Origin: Blasia pusilla
Lineage: Eukaryota > Marchantiophyta > Marchantiopsida > Blasiales
Reading direction: 5' to 3'
Length of the DNA stretch: 64,000 nucleotides
NCBI GenBank assembly: GCA_050084515.1
Contig: CM114273.1
Location: forward strand, 26,846,001-26,910,000
Part shown: positions 36,613 to 50,288 of the stretch, one piece after another
Layout: every line of letters begins with the position of its first letter
How positions within the stretch are numbered: position 1 is the stretch's first letter
Made by a program: the position numbers and the translations under genes
The notes under the pieces: model-generated
Told to the model about the DNA's origin: nothing
The model's database searches: none
What the model saw: the letters and a program-made list of their open reading frames with translations, nothing else

Positions 36613-38343
36613 ATGAGTCTGCCTGAGACACATATCAGCAGCCCCACCTCTCTCGATGTGTCGATGGACCAAGAAGCAATCCTCAGTAGTATAGATTTCC
36701 TCATGCTCACTGGCTCAGAGAGAATCGACAAAGCTATGGTATTGTGCTGGGCACTTGCTGCTGTTCAATGCTCACTGCATACAAAAGATGGACAACTAAA
36801 TGCAAAAAAGTTTGGGCACCTCGTCAGACAAGGGTTGCTTTACACAAGAAGTTAAGGTAGTAAGACTGTTGTGCAGTATACTAAGCAAGACTATTAGTTC
36901 GCAAGACTGGATTCAGAGATTTTCTTTTCTCATACAGATTTGGAATATGTTTCAGCTCACTAATATGCCACGTTGGTAGAACACCATGAAAGCCTACGAA
37001 TTGGATACCTATGCATATACACATTTGAGGATTCTTACAGTGAATCTGCAAACTGATTCAGATGTCACATTTGTGGTCTTGATAATGAGAGCAAATTCTT
37101 CTTACTATTTTAAATCAAATTTAATATGATCAGACTTGGCTAACAAAAGCAGATTACAAATTGAGGTGGGCAGTGGTCTGATAGCTCGAAGACAATGCAT
37201 TATTCATGGTTAGTTTGTACAAGCCCCTGACCTGGGGTGCAGTAGACCGAGAAGGTCTCATTGTTTCAGAACATTCAAAGATTCCATTTCAATGTCGTGA
37301 GCTGGATATCAATAAGATAACTCTATGAGGCGACAAAATCACAGAGCCACTGAAATTTTATCTCAATTAAGAGAATGACTACTCATACACGCTGTTACTG
37401 CAACAGCGACATGGCAGCTAACATTCACAGAGCTTGGTTACGTTTATCTGCCTGGTGAAGGTTTCCTGCTTGAGATGGGCAGTCTCTGGTAGTCACTGAC
37501 TGAGGCAGCTGCTGACGGTGAATTGTCTAAAGTATTAGCAGAAAAATTTGTTCCTGAGAGGATGAAGATCAGAGTGCAAAGTGTTGATCTAGGGCATTCA
37601 GAGAGCTATAGGTAGGATTTGAGACATTTGGGAGTCCATCTTACGAAGAGTGGGATGCCTGCTTGCTGCTCCTCTTTCCAGTTTTCCACCCAGCTTAAAT
37701 GCTCCTTGGCGAGAATCCGAAAGCTCAGAGCTGAATTGAATGGACTCAGGAGAGTCTCTTAACGCAGTATTTGCAAAGCTCAAAGGATCTGGTTCCGAGC
37801 TGAATATGTCAATGTCAAGAGGAGGATAGTGCAAGCGTTGGTATAACAGGCAGGGATAACACTGTTCAAGTATAGGCATGGAAGACTCAGTATTTGCTAC
37901 AAAGTAGGACGTCCACACTACTCATCTCCACTTCAATTCCAAAATCTGAACAGCTCCATTTATCCATGGGCTCATTTTCTTAGAGCGCCTAAAATATGGG
38001 GGTGGTGTTTCAGCAGCTCAAGGATACTCGGATGACATATGTAGATGCTAAGTTGTCATTTCCATGGGAGATTCATGGCCAATCCGAACAGAAAACCATA
38101 CATTGTCTCGCATACCCATGGCAAATACTGTTGCAATCAGGTTTCCCTCATGATGCAGCTGATCAATCAATCCCACGCACAACAGGAGTAACTAACCCAT
38201 CAAAAATTTCCCAGGATCACTTGTACAACGTACGCGATGGCTACAAGTCAGAGTACTATTGGGGATACTGTCTTGTATCCTTGGTAGTTTTGACTACCTG
38301 TACTTCAGTATCCTGCTCCATAGCTTCAACTAGTGTACTTTGA
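36613..38343 (+). pseudogene. Unrecognised coding-like fragments
   Basis: Several plus-strand fragments look more protein-like than their surroundings but do not join in one frame. They are an 80-codon frame at 36613 (DQEAILSSIDFLMLTGSERI), a stretch near 37430-37610 (GYVYLPGEGFLLEMGS, ADGELSKVLAEKFVPERMKI) and 37996-38343 (WEIHGQSEQKTIHCLAYPW). A stop (tag) interrupts the second fragment near 37489. I do not recognise the family. It may be a decayed gene, or exons of a gene whose joins I cannot resolve. The 3' end faces the end of SAS-6. Confidence 0.3.
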
Positions 38344-38427
38344 TAAGTGCTTCCACTATCTTGCACGTGAGTACTGAAGTGGCGGGCTTCAAATCATGGA
38401 TGCTGGGAATTGGATCTACATGTGCAG

Positions 38428-41400
38428 TTACCTAATTTTAACTGCCGGAGAAAGTGTCCTGGGAGATTGGATTAAAGGGGAGATTTGACGAATAGGAGAT
38501 CTGGGACGGGGAGATCGGGACCGGACAGAAGACCCTTGTAGTCCAGGGGATTGAGGCCGGGATGGAGGGTGGGGAGATTGAGGAGACTGTGCCCTAGGAA
38601 ATTGAGGTTGAGTATTCTCAGCTCCCCCTGCTGATCTACTGTAACTTGCTGCTGTAGTCTTTCCTCCACAATTCACATTGAATCCAGATCTAGCATCAGC
38701 AAATGACAATTGAGGTTTAGGCAAAACAACTCCCGAGCCCAATCCAATTTTGGACATCCAGGAGCAGGAATCATCTGGCCATGATGTAGGACCAGCGTTA
38801 TCTCCTCCCAAGGAGCAACTGGACGAGGAGGGGCCTGACCCACCAGTGAAAACTCCAGCATTTGATGCCTTCGCTAGATGAGAAGGTCTATACTGAACTT
38901 TTGAACAAGCTGAACTAGTTGAAGGGAGAGTTGCAGCTGCTGCTGCAGCTTTTGCAATACAGCAAGGTCGGGTACTAACAGGATTAAAGGAAGAAGACAA
39001 TCCAGGACTTAGACCATTTGTGTTGGACTTCAAGTGCAAGGATGATATATAAGGAGCACTTGACAGAGAGTAAGGGGTGCTTGTCATAGAGTATTGGGGC
39101 TTGAAAGCCGTTGATGGAGTGGATGCTCCTCCAATACTGCTGGAAGAGGACAGAGACGTTCCTGTGCAAGGTGCGTCAACCCCAGCCCTTGATGATGCTA
39201 AACCAGTACTTGTAGAGTAAACGCCATTTGTCGGTCGGAACATATATCGCGATGAGACCCCACCAGACCCAAGCTTACCAAGCTGAGCTTCTGTCAGTTG
39301 CTGGTTCAGCCACCTGCCATTACAAACGCTTTTTCTATCAGATCCATAATGACAACTCTTCAGCTTGCAAAGTTTGTAGAAAAAAGTCATTGTCGGGTTG
39401 TTTTGAGGCTGCACCAAATCAACCAAGAGCCTGAGACATAGACGGGAAACATGACAGGCACGAAAGGCACTGAATGGATGAGGAGTCTATGCAAGTGAGG
39501 AGGGTGGATGACGATTGTGTTGTTACATAAATTTTGGCTGAAAACCTAAGAGAAAAAACTGACCAAAAAAGTCTAATCGAAAGATGAATACTTCGTGGCA
39601 TTTTTGTACTATCTTTCTCGCAAGGAAAAGAATTTGTTGCTGCTTATTAAAGTAATGCAAGGCAGCTATGGTTTCATCAGGAAAACTTGAAAGATAGACC
39701 AGTGGGACATGATATATCTAGCCCAGCGGAGTAGTTCATGGTTTGGGGATCTTCTGTGTACAGAGATGTAGCTCGTGATTACCTCTTGCCATCTGAGCAT
39801 CGACTTTGTCCCAATGAAAGCATGGTATCATTTCGTTGTATGAAGGTACATTTTGGCTTTGACAGGTAGATCACATGGAGATAATAATACTCTAACAATG
39901 GGTTTCAAGTGGGGCAGGAAGGAAATGACGGCACCACTCATTTTCCTAATTTGAATGTTAGTAAATTCATGGTCCATTGACGCCACTAATACACGTCTAA
40001 AAGAGTGAAAGGAGTTGGTTACGTAGACATCTGCAGCTTTTTTGTAGGATCGACTTACTGGATCGTTTGTTGATTTGACTTCGCACATTCTTGAGCTTCT
40101 TCCAGCTTCCCCTGTAGATCCTCCGTCTAGAAACATAGGCGACAGTTTGAGTTAGGAAATATACTGTATTACTGCCACTACTGGTCATTGGAACGTTGTC
40201 TTCAGGAGAAATCTCCCCACAAAGTTTCGGGCCCTTTTCCGTGTAAAACTCCTTTGTGATTTTCCTTTTACTTTTAGGGCTTCTGTTATTATAGTAGCAT
40301 TTCATGAGAGGTAGCACAAAAACTGTGTCTTGCTTGGATCTTGTGAAGGAGGGTAATAAGGAGGGCAAAGATTTCCTCCAAAAATACTCACATCGAAAAA
40401 TGTGTGGTCTAAAACCCACTCTTCGTGAGATAGAACCTACGTACCTTCTTCCTTAAACTGTCATTGTCTGTTTTAAGCCGATTCACTTCCTGTTGCAAGG
40501 AGTGGATCTCATTTAGTCCTTTCTCCAGAGCTGCTTGCTTCTCCTGAATCAAGGTGTCTTGCTGTGAAGTTACTTGCCCCTTCAACTTCACCTTTGACTT
40601 CATTGCTCGGAGCTCTATCTGTATACATGGTGGTACGTCAGTCAAATGGTGTGAATTAGTGAATACTTTAACCCAACATCACAGGAACATCTGTTAGTGC
40701 ATAGCTACTCTCTCGCATTAATGAGATTATGATCTGGAAATGGTTTTTTCCCTTCCTCTTACTGGCACCATGATTGCCGCAGGCACTTCATCAAATTTGA
40801 GTGTGAGAGTACTCAAAGAAGAAAGGTTAAGGCACCCTGAATATGACATGATGAAGCCTGAAATAATTTGATAGGAATGAAAAAAATGTTCATAGACCTC
40901 ATTGGTTGAAACCATGAGAGAACAGTAAAAAATCAAGAATGAAGAGCACTCTACTTCAAATGCTAAAATGGAGTTTAACAGCATGAACACACCTGTAGTT
41001 TTTCTATAATCTGATAACATTTGCTTATCTCGGAGGTACTTGTTGTTGCTCTATCTTCAGCACGGTCAGCAGCTGCCTGGGCTTCCTTCCATGATCCCTC
41101 CAAAGCAGATCTGGAGTAATTCAACCAGGATGATTTGTCTCATGGCAAGTAATCATGCCAGATTATGGTATCCTGAGCTAGACCATAAGAGAATTACAAC
41201 CCTTAGATATCTTTTGACTCATTGTACAACTTATAATAAGAAATCAAAACGACCTGAATCTAGAACCAACAAGATGACAGACAACGCAACAAACCTATGG
41301 GCAGCATGATTGTCCAACTGCATTGTCAAGTTTGCTAGCAGATCATTTTTATCTTGAACCTGTGGGTAGTACGACATCCTGGGGTTAGATACTAGTGCAG

Positions 41401-44400
41401 ATAGCTAGCTCAAAAGGTCTCTGATTCACGTTTTCCCTGCAAAGAATTGTGCAGCACTAAACTCGAACCTCCAGGTAAGTCAAATAGCAAGCAAGCAAGA
41501 GGGTGTAAGCAAGATTCTTTACTTCCTGTTCCAATGCACTTAGTCGGATAAGGTGTCGGTTCAGCTGCTTTGCATTTTCATGCTTTTCAGAATCCAAGTT
41601 GCGGTTCTCCCTTCTTAAACGTTCACACTCCTGTAAACATTTTGCCACAAATCATCAACTGTGAGGTTGACGCATTTTTGGGTCATGGCTTGTAATCTTT
41701 AAAAAAATCCACTAAACTCAGTGCAGCATGGAAAACGTTTTCTGCAGTTCTAAATGCAGAACATTGAATGCCACATGGCTCCAAAGCGCAAACCACATCT
41801 CAATTTAACACGGAGTAGTTAAACTGTTAGGTAGTAGCATTCAGCTCAATCAAACCTGGGTTGAAAGAAAGCCGAATGCTACTACCTAAACCCTGCCCAA
41901 CCCTACCCCATGTATCTCATGGAATATATATAAGGCCTGCAAAAATATTTGTGCAAACATTCTCTTCACCTGCTGTTTGTCATCCAAATCTTTCTCGAGT
42001 GCTACAAACTTAGTCCGAAGTTCAGTCACTTTCGTGTCAAGTTTGTACTTGGTATCCAAGAGTGTCCGTACCTGAGGTACATATTTCACTGGTCAAATTA
42101 ACACTTAAGAAAACCAGATGCCGGGGTCTTGCTCTAGACATTTTTAATTCTGGTGAAATCCCACTCAACGTTCTCTTCTCCTTATTTAGATGCTTCTAGG
42201 ACACTTTTCTGCACGGTGTAAGGTGGCTCCAATTCTTACCTCAGAAACCGTCCCTTCAGTCTTACGTTTCTGGATGGTTATGCTTTAAATGAACACATGG
42301 TCAAAGGAGAACTGCAGTTGAAAATCTCTGAAAAATCAATTGAACTTAGGCTTTACACTGATTAACATTTATCCTGCTGATTATCATTCCTGAATCCAAT
42401 TAGTCACAAACCTGCTTATCGAGCTCAGTGGCCCTCTCATGCTGAACATCTGCCTGCTGCCGGAGTCGAGCCTCCAAGTCAGCTCGTTCCCTCTCTAGTC
42501 GTTCTTTTAGTTCTGTTGTTTCTTGCATCACCTGACACATTAGATAAAGACTTATACAAAGAAAGGTCACATTCTTCATTCTTGATTTTCATCTTCCAGA
42601 AGTCTTGCCCGAAGGCAAGAAAGTCACTTTATGTCTACAGCTCACAAGCTACTGTCATGGAAGTGAAAGATTTCACTTGTTAACAAATCTCTCACGTGGA
42701 AGCCTATTACTGCTAGCACTTGAACTCAGATACTAAATCTCCGGTGATATCCAGACTTGCAAAAACCCATCGGAACACAATAAACAAATACTGATAGGTT
42801 CCGTGCACAAAAAAGACTGCTTTATCTGAAAAACAAAATTATGATCAGTCATCATTGTTTTATATCATCAGCAATAGTCCACCGTAAACTCATACAAGTG
42901 GACCAGACATTCTTGAAAGCTGGATACATACGTGGTCTTGGCATCATTGTACACTGATAATAGGACTGCTTTAAGCAGCCCTATGGCAACTGCAGGAGTG
43001 CTGCAGAAAGAAATGGTTAGGAGGTACCACACCTTTCACCAAGTCCACTACACCCCAGAGAGCACTTACAAGATTGAGGTCTGTTTTAACGAATCTAGAA
43101 CTTGAAAGAGAGGCCCTCTCTCATGTTCTTGCAAACTTTGTGTGGCCCTACGAAGGAGTTAGCCTCCCAATTAGAACCCAAGGAGCAGTTCGCACGCCTC
43201 ATACTTCCGTAACCTATGGCCCTTTCTAGTCCCGAGAATTCTTTAATTTATTTCTTCATTCATCTCAGCCATTGGGGTCTTTTCCCCTAGGAAGACCTTC
43301 CCGCAGAAACACAGACACCTCCTCCCTAACTTCAAGTAGACAAATCCCCTCATCTTTGATATGGAGTTACCTGTCCCTTGTATGAGCCAGGGCTAGAAGC
43401 AAACCTCTCCATCATAGCTGAGCCTTGCATATCCTTGCGTGGTCATTGATGGATACCAACAGCTTTGGAGCTCTAGGATAGTGTGTTCATGCTAAACCCA
43501 CCATCTATCTACCTATCCCTAGCAAGCACAAGCTATAAATAGATGGTTTATTACACTGCATTATTTTCTCAATTGGTGATTCCTTTAGAGTTCAGCAACC
43601 ATGTAGATCAAGGTTAAGGGGAAAACTCTGTTGTTAAAACGGAAATGAGTAGATCTAAAATAGATATTTTGACGACCTACGACACATGTCTTCGAGTAAA
43701 ACACCAATTCCAGACTATTTGCATCTGGAGCTCACTTTTAGTGGAGTTTCTGAATAATTCCAGTGGCGTCTTTTTGGCACTGATGATAGTCACCCCACAA
43801 AATACACACAGATATAACAATGTAGAGGATACTGGATACAAGAACCAGATTAAACACCACAAAATAATTGGAAGAAAAAATAAAACCACGAACCTTCTCT
43901 TTTTCATGTGCAATCTCAAGCGTGTACTCTGCCTTCAGTTCACTAACTGACCGGTTTTGTTTCTCCTTGAGCTCCGCCAGTTCACTGCAGCATTTGTCAA
44001 GAAGTCTTAAGACCATGCCGAGTATTAAGCCAACAAATGGGCATAACATCACAAAGTGGGCACAGGTGACAATTGGGAGAACACCTGGGCCTAACACTTA
44101 CATATGCTTATCCAACCCATCTCTCCTCAGAGACATAAACAGCCAACCCCAGGGCATATGTGTTCATAAGTTTTCAGCAACGAAGTGGAAAGTAGTCTGA
44201 AGGGTTCCAAGATTACTACTTGCTCAAGTTGTCCACATCCCGCAGTGCCTTTTCCAAGGATACCAAAGTCCTCCTCAGCTTCTCGTGCAAATCAATGTTG
44301 ATCGCCTGGTCAGCATGTTACTAGTCTCAGTGCAAATTCTGAGAAAAAGATCAAAGGTCTAGGAGTAATATATCCTAACTTTTCTTGAAAGCTTAACAGT

Positions 44401-47400
44401 AGTAAGTCACCTCTTTGAACCAAAATCACCGATTCTCTTTAAACAGTGCAGAGGAATGAGATCAAAGTGATGTTTCTCGTAACCACTGAAGAAACAGCTG
44501 AAGATGACAGCTCCTAAGATGCAAACGATAGCACTTAGTTCTTCACTGAGACATACTAAGCATGAAAGTCAAGTAAATCCAAGCTGGAGCTTCTCTAAGT
44601 CAACCCTCCCCTCACGAAAGAGTTTCTGCAAAGGCACCAGGCTATGAAAAAATCTATTAAAGCTTTCCGAAATTACAAAATTTCAAAAGTTTGGTAAGAA
44701 AGTATACTAATATGCACAGAGTGACACCTTGAACTCAGTCAACCTTGCGGCGAGGTAACTTTTGATTATCGTGTCATTCCCTTGCCTAAAGCAGAGGGAG
44801 AGGTGACTTAAGTGCTTGAATTGATTAGTTTCGACTATGCTGAAGGTTGAATCCCCAGTTCGCACATTCAATATCGCCAGGAACCTGCCACCTCCAAGGA
44901 AATAACAATAAGCAATCCAGAGTTTTACAAAACCATACCGAACAGTTCACTTGAAGACCTTCAGAGATGCCACACCAGTAAACCCTAAGCATAAGCAAAG
45001 ATTTGTGTCTCCTTCTGCAAGGAAGAACCATTTCACAGTTGAGAACCTCTTCAATACATTGGAGTTCAATCCCTTTCCAAAGGAAAAATATTACGTTGCA
45101 GTGCCCAACAGATGCAGGATTCAAGCCTAGAATAACGAAACCTGGTTGTTTAAATGCTTGGAGAGAGAAATGCTGGGACAAACTCTCCTCTATGCAGAAT
45201 TCAAGGCAGGAAGAGTGAAACTTGGTTGTTAAAATGCTTAGAGAGATTTTATTTCGTTTCATTTTTGGTCCACGGAAAGCCTAATAAGGTTTATAAGATC
45301 CATTCCAAGTGTGTTGTTAATTTCATCACCCTCGATGGCACCTTCACATCCAGGTTTTCAACCGCATTTGCTTGAGGTAGATTTCCGTTTTCAGTTGAGG
45401 TATCTCCAAGTTCCTCACTGGGGACCATAGTCATATCACACTCACGGCATATATGCATTCCCTCTCAGGCATTGACATCCATGCCCTTGCAGGGGACACT
45501 ACTTCCCTGGAGTTGAGACTACCCACTACCCAGCTCAAGGCCTCGTCCATGAGAGGATCTTCAACAAATTCAACTAAACCATTGGCCATTTAATCCACGG
45601 GAGGGAGACGGAAAAAAAACATCCTTTTCTACAGGCTCCAAGCTTAGAAGGTCGAGGCCTGGTTGTTAAAATGCTTGGAGAGAAACTTTAGCCATTCATT
45701 AGTGCCAGCAGTAGCCTTGCAACCACAAACCCCGCAAACTAGTTGGACGGTGCTAGAGAGAGACAAGATCCTGCTCATTAAGTAATTCCTGTCGTATCAT
45801 TAAAGAGAGGGATGAGGGTGTTTTGCTGAACCTGTGTGGGTAGCGCGAGAGATACATAGCTTCTTGTCTTGCCTAACGTTTGTGCGAAAAACGAACCCTA
45901 GAAGCTTGAAACCTGGTTGTGAACACCATTGACGAATGCCATACTAAGGCACACCCATGGAGGGATTCCCACATGCCTACAGGCTTCCCATGGACTCGAC
46001 TGAAAGTAACCATCAAGTTCTCACGGATTGGGAACGAATAAGGGAAACCGGCAGCTTACGAGGAAAGAGAGGTTAGATTCAAAAAACCCTTCATACGTTC
46101 ATAGTATGAAGCACGACCGAGTCAAGACTTCAGTGCCATCAAACGTTAAGACAGACACAACTCACAATGGCTGCTAGAGGCCACCTTCGAAACCTTCTGG
46201 GCGAGAAAGCTTAGCCTACTCGGCAGCGATGAGTTTGAGATAATTCGAAGCATGGATGGGTGATCCTTTCTTTGACATGTCGAAGATTTCAAGTCCATTC
46301 TTTCAAATGCGTATCAGTACCAGATCAGCCCAGAATCACAGTTCACTGGATGATCAGCTGAGGGTCGACATGGCAAGACTGTGAAGGTACAAACCTGGGA
46401 CTTTCGTTGCACCCTGCAACGATGCATTGCTCGAGTAGCTCAATAAACTTGTAGGGGAACGTCGCAAAATCCACGAGAATGCACTGCTCCACCTTCAAGC
46501 TCTGAAAATCGTCCTCGTTAACTTCCAGGGAATAGAAGAAAAAAGGGTCCATTTCGTTTGTGATCTGTACCTGAAGGACCTGCAATTCAGACATGCAGAC
46601 CTCACATCAGCGACTAGCCAAATAGAGTTACCTCTTGGGATGATCCTAAATCAATGCTTCGACCGGCTCGCTTTGAGCTCTCCTTCGTCGAAATCGATGA
46701 GGAAGAGACGCTGTGGAAAGTTCTATCTTCACGAGAAACTACTGAATTAAGCTCATGCTCGATGCTTGCAGATCTGGTCAGCACACTTCGTCCCAGCGGC
46801 CAAACCTGCCAGCATCGATCATGCGCTTCCTTGTGTAAGCATCGCTTGATAACCAGGAAGCCGTCCCCGAGAACATCCGAAAATTGCTCAACGCTCGCCG
46901 AGCTGGCGGTACACGCCTGGTCTGGAGGCCACGCAAGCAGGAGTTGAGATGTTGCGCTCGTGAACAACGACTTGAGTAGAAAACCACAACACGTCGTTGG
47001 AATACGAGGCCCATTCGCTTCCAGACTTCTCGTTGAAGTATTGTGGGTGACAGGCGGGGAGAGCTCTTTCTGAGCTGAAGCGTGAGCGGATTGTGGTGTA
47101 AAGTCATTGAGAGCGGAATGGTAAGTGATTCCTGGCAAACATTCCTTCAGCTCGTGGAAATGAATTTCGGTGGAAGTTAATTGAATTCTCTTATCCAACG
47201 ATCTGAGCATAATTGTGCTTTCGTTTCTTAAGTCTGTCATGGGCAACCCCACGATACGTTACGCTCAGTCCCAGCAGCTACTGAAGCAGTCAATACCTTC
47301 GTTGTGCGATGGAGCTTGCTGACACCCATTATGAAACGGACTGTCAATTCCATATGTCTATCTTCGGATCCACCTTTTGTAACTCTGACCGGAATGGCTT

Positions 47401-47488
47401 TTTCAAACAATGTCGAAGTGCTCTCCATGGTAGCGCTCAGCTTAAAGACTTCGTCCAATTGCAACCCCATGGTTTTAACATTGCCCAC
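38428..47488 (-). CDS. SAS6: SAS-6 centriole assembly protein
   Basis: The cartwheel hub protein that sets nine-fold centriole symmetry. I infer 13 coding exons on the minus strand: 47488-47297, 46570-46395, 44884-44728, 44305-44220, 43984-43894, 42531-42412, 42071-41970, 41630-41523, 41359-41295, 41110-40993, 40618-40445, 40126-40059 and 39313-38428. All have GT-AG ends and matching phases, giving about 780 residues. The N-terminal head (1-175) shows LFEKAIPVRVTK, MDPFFFYSLEVNEDDFQSLK, LVDFATFPYKFIELLEQC and VETNQFKHLSHLSLCFRQGN, closely resembling human SAS-6 and Chlamydomonas Bld12. Residues 176-485 are a continuous coiled coil ending in IQWLNQQLTEAQ, the conserved SAS-6 'WLN' motif. The 295-residue tail is Ser/Pro-rich. 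The start at 47488 is a choice; Met at 47428 is possible. Exon 2 could begin nine bases upstream at 46579. Confidence 0.92.
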
Positions 47489-48833
47489 CGGATCTGCTTC
47501 TCAGTTTAGCACGAGGTTCGCCTAAGCCTTGTGCTACCGCTCAGAGTTGGGACTACTCCCTTGGAGATGTCTCCTGCTGAATTACGCTTATCATCTACAG
47601 CGACTTTATGATCGATAAGTTTTATGAGGGAAAGAAGTTCGGATCTTGAGTCTTGCGCTCCACTGCCATAAACGCATCCTGACGCCAATACCAAAGCTCA
47701 TTCGAAGGACGGAAGAAAACAGAGGATCCGTCACGGCGACCATGACTTTTTCAGGCAAGTATGCCGCTCTTAGGTTTGATGATCGCCAAGACAACTCGGC
47801 AATTTGAGGATGTGTATCAGATATCGCTTGTCCAGAAGTATCTACCTGTCTGACCAATTTGGACGGACTCTTCAACCCCATCGCTTAAACAAGCTGTGTA
47901 GTTGAGGGACCTGTTGCGAGAGGCAGCCATCTGATTCCTGTTGTTTCCGGGCACAGCATTGGAGGATTTGATAGACCTGCAATCTCTCGTCTGGGGCCCG
48001 AGGCTAACTGGGGAACCACAGATTTCCAGCGCTGGAACTTGAAGACAGAATCCCTGCAACTGCAGCCTCTGCAAGCTTTAACTTAAAACTATCGCGGCAC
48101 TGCACATGTGCAAGGGATCCAATCTGAGGCGAGCTCGCAGCTGCTGCATCGCGCCCGAGAGTGCCCACGCTGCGGATAACAACTGCGTCCAATCTCAGAG
48201 TGTGACATCTCATGCTCTGCAACAACCGAGAGCTCCACAGCGTCTTCACGAACCCAGCTTAGGGGTATGGAGATTCCCGCCGAAGTCGCAGAGGAGAGCA
48301 GCAAGGATCGGTCGTTAATTGAGGGCAAGGGGAAACGGATGCGCAGACGGTCAGAGAGGATCGCGAACAACAGACGTGTGGCAACAATGAGCAGACGGGG
48401 CTGTGAAATCAGGTGCTCACGCCAGCGAGGGCGACAGCTGCGAGGGGCCTGAAAATATTGAGGGAGACAAAGAGGCACTTGTTTGAAGGGACGCCGCAAA
48501 CACCCGCGACAGATGTCAGAATCCCAAACCTGTTCCCGCCACAGGTCCTTCTCCGGAGAGAGTGGCGGAGGCGTTCAGTTCCTTGCTACAAACTGTTGAG
48601 TCAACAGATATCATCTCCAGAAGTACACGTACTTCAGGGCACCCGGCGACTGCAATGAAACCGAAAACCATTCCGGCGTCGTAATCCACTTCAATCAGTG
48701 AACCGCAGGTTCTCTGGAGAGACTGGCGGAGGGGGCGAGGCGGCCCCGTTCAGTACCCGGCGAGAAGCTCCGCACAAACTACTAAGTCAATCAGTGAATC
48801 AGTCAAGAAACGCCCGTACAGACAGACGGACAC

Positions 48834-48857
48834 AGGGAGAGAGAGAGAGAGAGAGAG
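48834..48857. repeat. (GA)n microsatellite
   Basis: An uninterrupted ga/ag run of about 24 bases lies upstream of SAS-6. Confidence 0.9.
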
Positions 48858-48933
48858 GCGTATACACGCAGCGGCAGGACAATCGAGAAACAATTCAACG
48901 CTCCGCAGCTGTACAATCAACTCAGAGGAGAGA

Positions 48934-48949
48934 GACACACACACACACG
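48934..48949. repeat. (CA)n microsatellite
   Basis: A short ac run of about 16 bases lies upstream of SAS-6, about 80 bases from the GA run. Confidence 0.85.
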
Positions 48950-49180
48950 AACCAGAGCTCTGCAGCTGTTCAATCAAAAACCTGACGCACCCGCACCCAT
49001 AGAGACAGACGGACAGACGTACCCACCGACCCCCACACGCGCGCGTACAATCGGAGCGCGGCCGAGCTGCCCCCCGCGGGAGGGGGAATGTGTTGTCAGC
49101 AGGGCGGGAAAACGAAACCCGCAGCAACCGATACGCTCGCGAACGATCAGGCGCTACACAGCCCTCGCGCGATTCCTCCG

Positions 49181-49890
49181 TCTCAATTCATTAGATCAAT
49201 CGAACAACCTCTCGCCCCTACGCCCTGAACCTTCCTCCCTCCCTCCTGCACTCGTCCGTTCGGGAAGAAAGGGAGGAAGAAGAAAGGAGCAGTTAGAAGG
49301 CATCGGCTTAGGCTTTGGCCTCCGAAACCACACCGTGGCGGTGCTGGCGTGGCAAGACCGTTAAGCTCGGGTGGACACGCGTCGATGGATAGTTGGTCGA
49401 AACCCTGGGAACTGACTAGCTGGCTGCTGTGTCGGGTGGCCGTGGATAGCCACCTCAGTCGTGTGTGCTCCGGCCCCCTCGACGGGCGTATGAAAAGCGT
49501 TTTCTGCGAGGTTCTGTATGGTATTACAGGCCTAATTGGCGTTATATGTGAGGTATTACGGCTGATTACCAACTTTTTCTTTTCTCCATCTAATATATCC
49601 ACATGTTCTATATGCAGGTTAGAAAAAAACTCTTGGGCTTAGTCGTTGATGCATGTCGATTTCAGGGGAGTTCAATTAAGGGCCTGTCCCCATGGAACCA
49701 GTTTTGGGTCTATGGATCTTGGGGATCTACGATCCAAACTTCACTGACCAATATCGGGTAATGGGTATGTCCGCGCCGCCAAAAAAACACGTCGTGGAAA
49801 GTCCAGAGACGACCCTTGGAGTTTCTACGTGCTACAACCCGTATCATTTTCAAATTTCAATAGCGATCATTTTGCCAATAATGTGTCACA
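49181..49890. other. Boundary region, nothing supported
   Basis: The stretch lies between the GC-rich SAS-6 upstream region and the first recognisable copia gag sequence. I see no LTR matching the copia 3' end at 63.3-63.6 kb, so the copia element may be 5'-truncated here. Confidence 0.4.
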
Positions 49891-49904
49891 TTTAAGATGT
49901 TGAT

Positions 49905-50150
49905 ATTCATAAGGAAACCTATGATGCATTGGAAAAGTTATTCCGGACATTTACAAAGGCGAGAAAACTTAAATTGAAACAACAATTGAACGAAGTGAGA
50001 AAAGGATAGTAGAACATCAATGAGTATGTTTTGAGTATCACACATATTGTTGATCAATTGAATAACATTGGAGTGTTAGTATAAGACGATGATCTGATTT
50101 TTTTCACTGTTCAAGGCCTTCCAAAATGATTACAAGTTCTTTGAGACCTC
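49905..50150 (+). pseudogene. copia gag, 5' part
   Basis: A retrotransposon gag (UBN2-type) segment is readable on the plus strand with stops. ALEKLFRTFTKARKLKLKQQ is followed by NEVRKG, NINEYVLSITHIVDQLNNIG and VQGLP, the usual copia gag order. It breaks at the gypsy insertion point. Confidence 0.7.
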
Positions 50151-50288
50151 TGTCGTGCGCATACATATCGCTACACAACATACATCGTTGGTCACATCTA
50201 CACCACACAACACCGATCTTCCCCACACACGGGTCGATCCACACATGTACAAAAATCAACTCATACATATACATGGAGATCACACAAC
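50151..50288 (-). repeat. 138-bp duplicate of 3' UTR outside the 3' LTR
   Basis: It is nearly identical to 50771-50908, which lies just inside the LTR. Both begin tgtcgtgcgcatacatatcg on the plus strand and end cacacaac. Ordinary LTR elements end at the LTR, so this outer copy is unexpected. It touches the target-site duplication. Confidence 0.85.

Larger units (their letters stand above)
47489..49180 (-). promoter_or_regulatory. Upstream region of SAS-6, GC-rich with simple repeats
   Basis: No coding region is supported here. Frames are short and lack domain motifs. The stretch 48.3-49.15 kb is GC-rich and carries a GA run and a CA run. Its position and composition fit a SAS-6 promoter and leader, but no start site can be defined. 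Confidence 0.4.

Noticed and set aside
44605-44625. A 21-bp microexon in SAS-6 (KLFREGR)
   Set aside because: It is phase-neutral and has splice-like ends, but the coiled coil reads smoothly (TEFK to AINIDLHEK) without it.
49183-49602. A 139-codon minus-strand frame between SAS-6 upstream DNA and copia
   Set aside because: No domain, no splice context, and overlapping frames on the opposite strand; left as unsupported.
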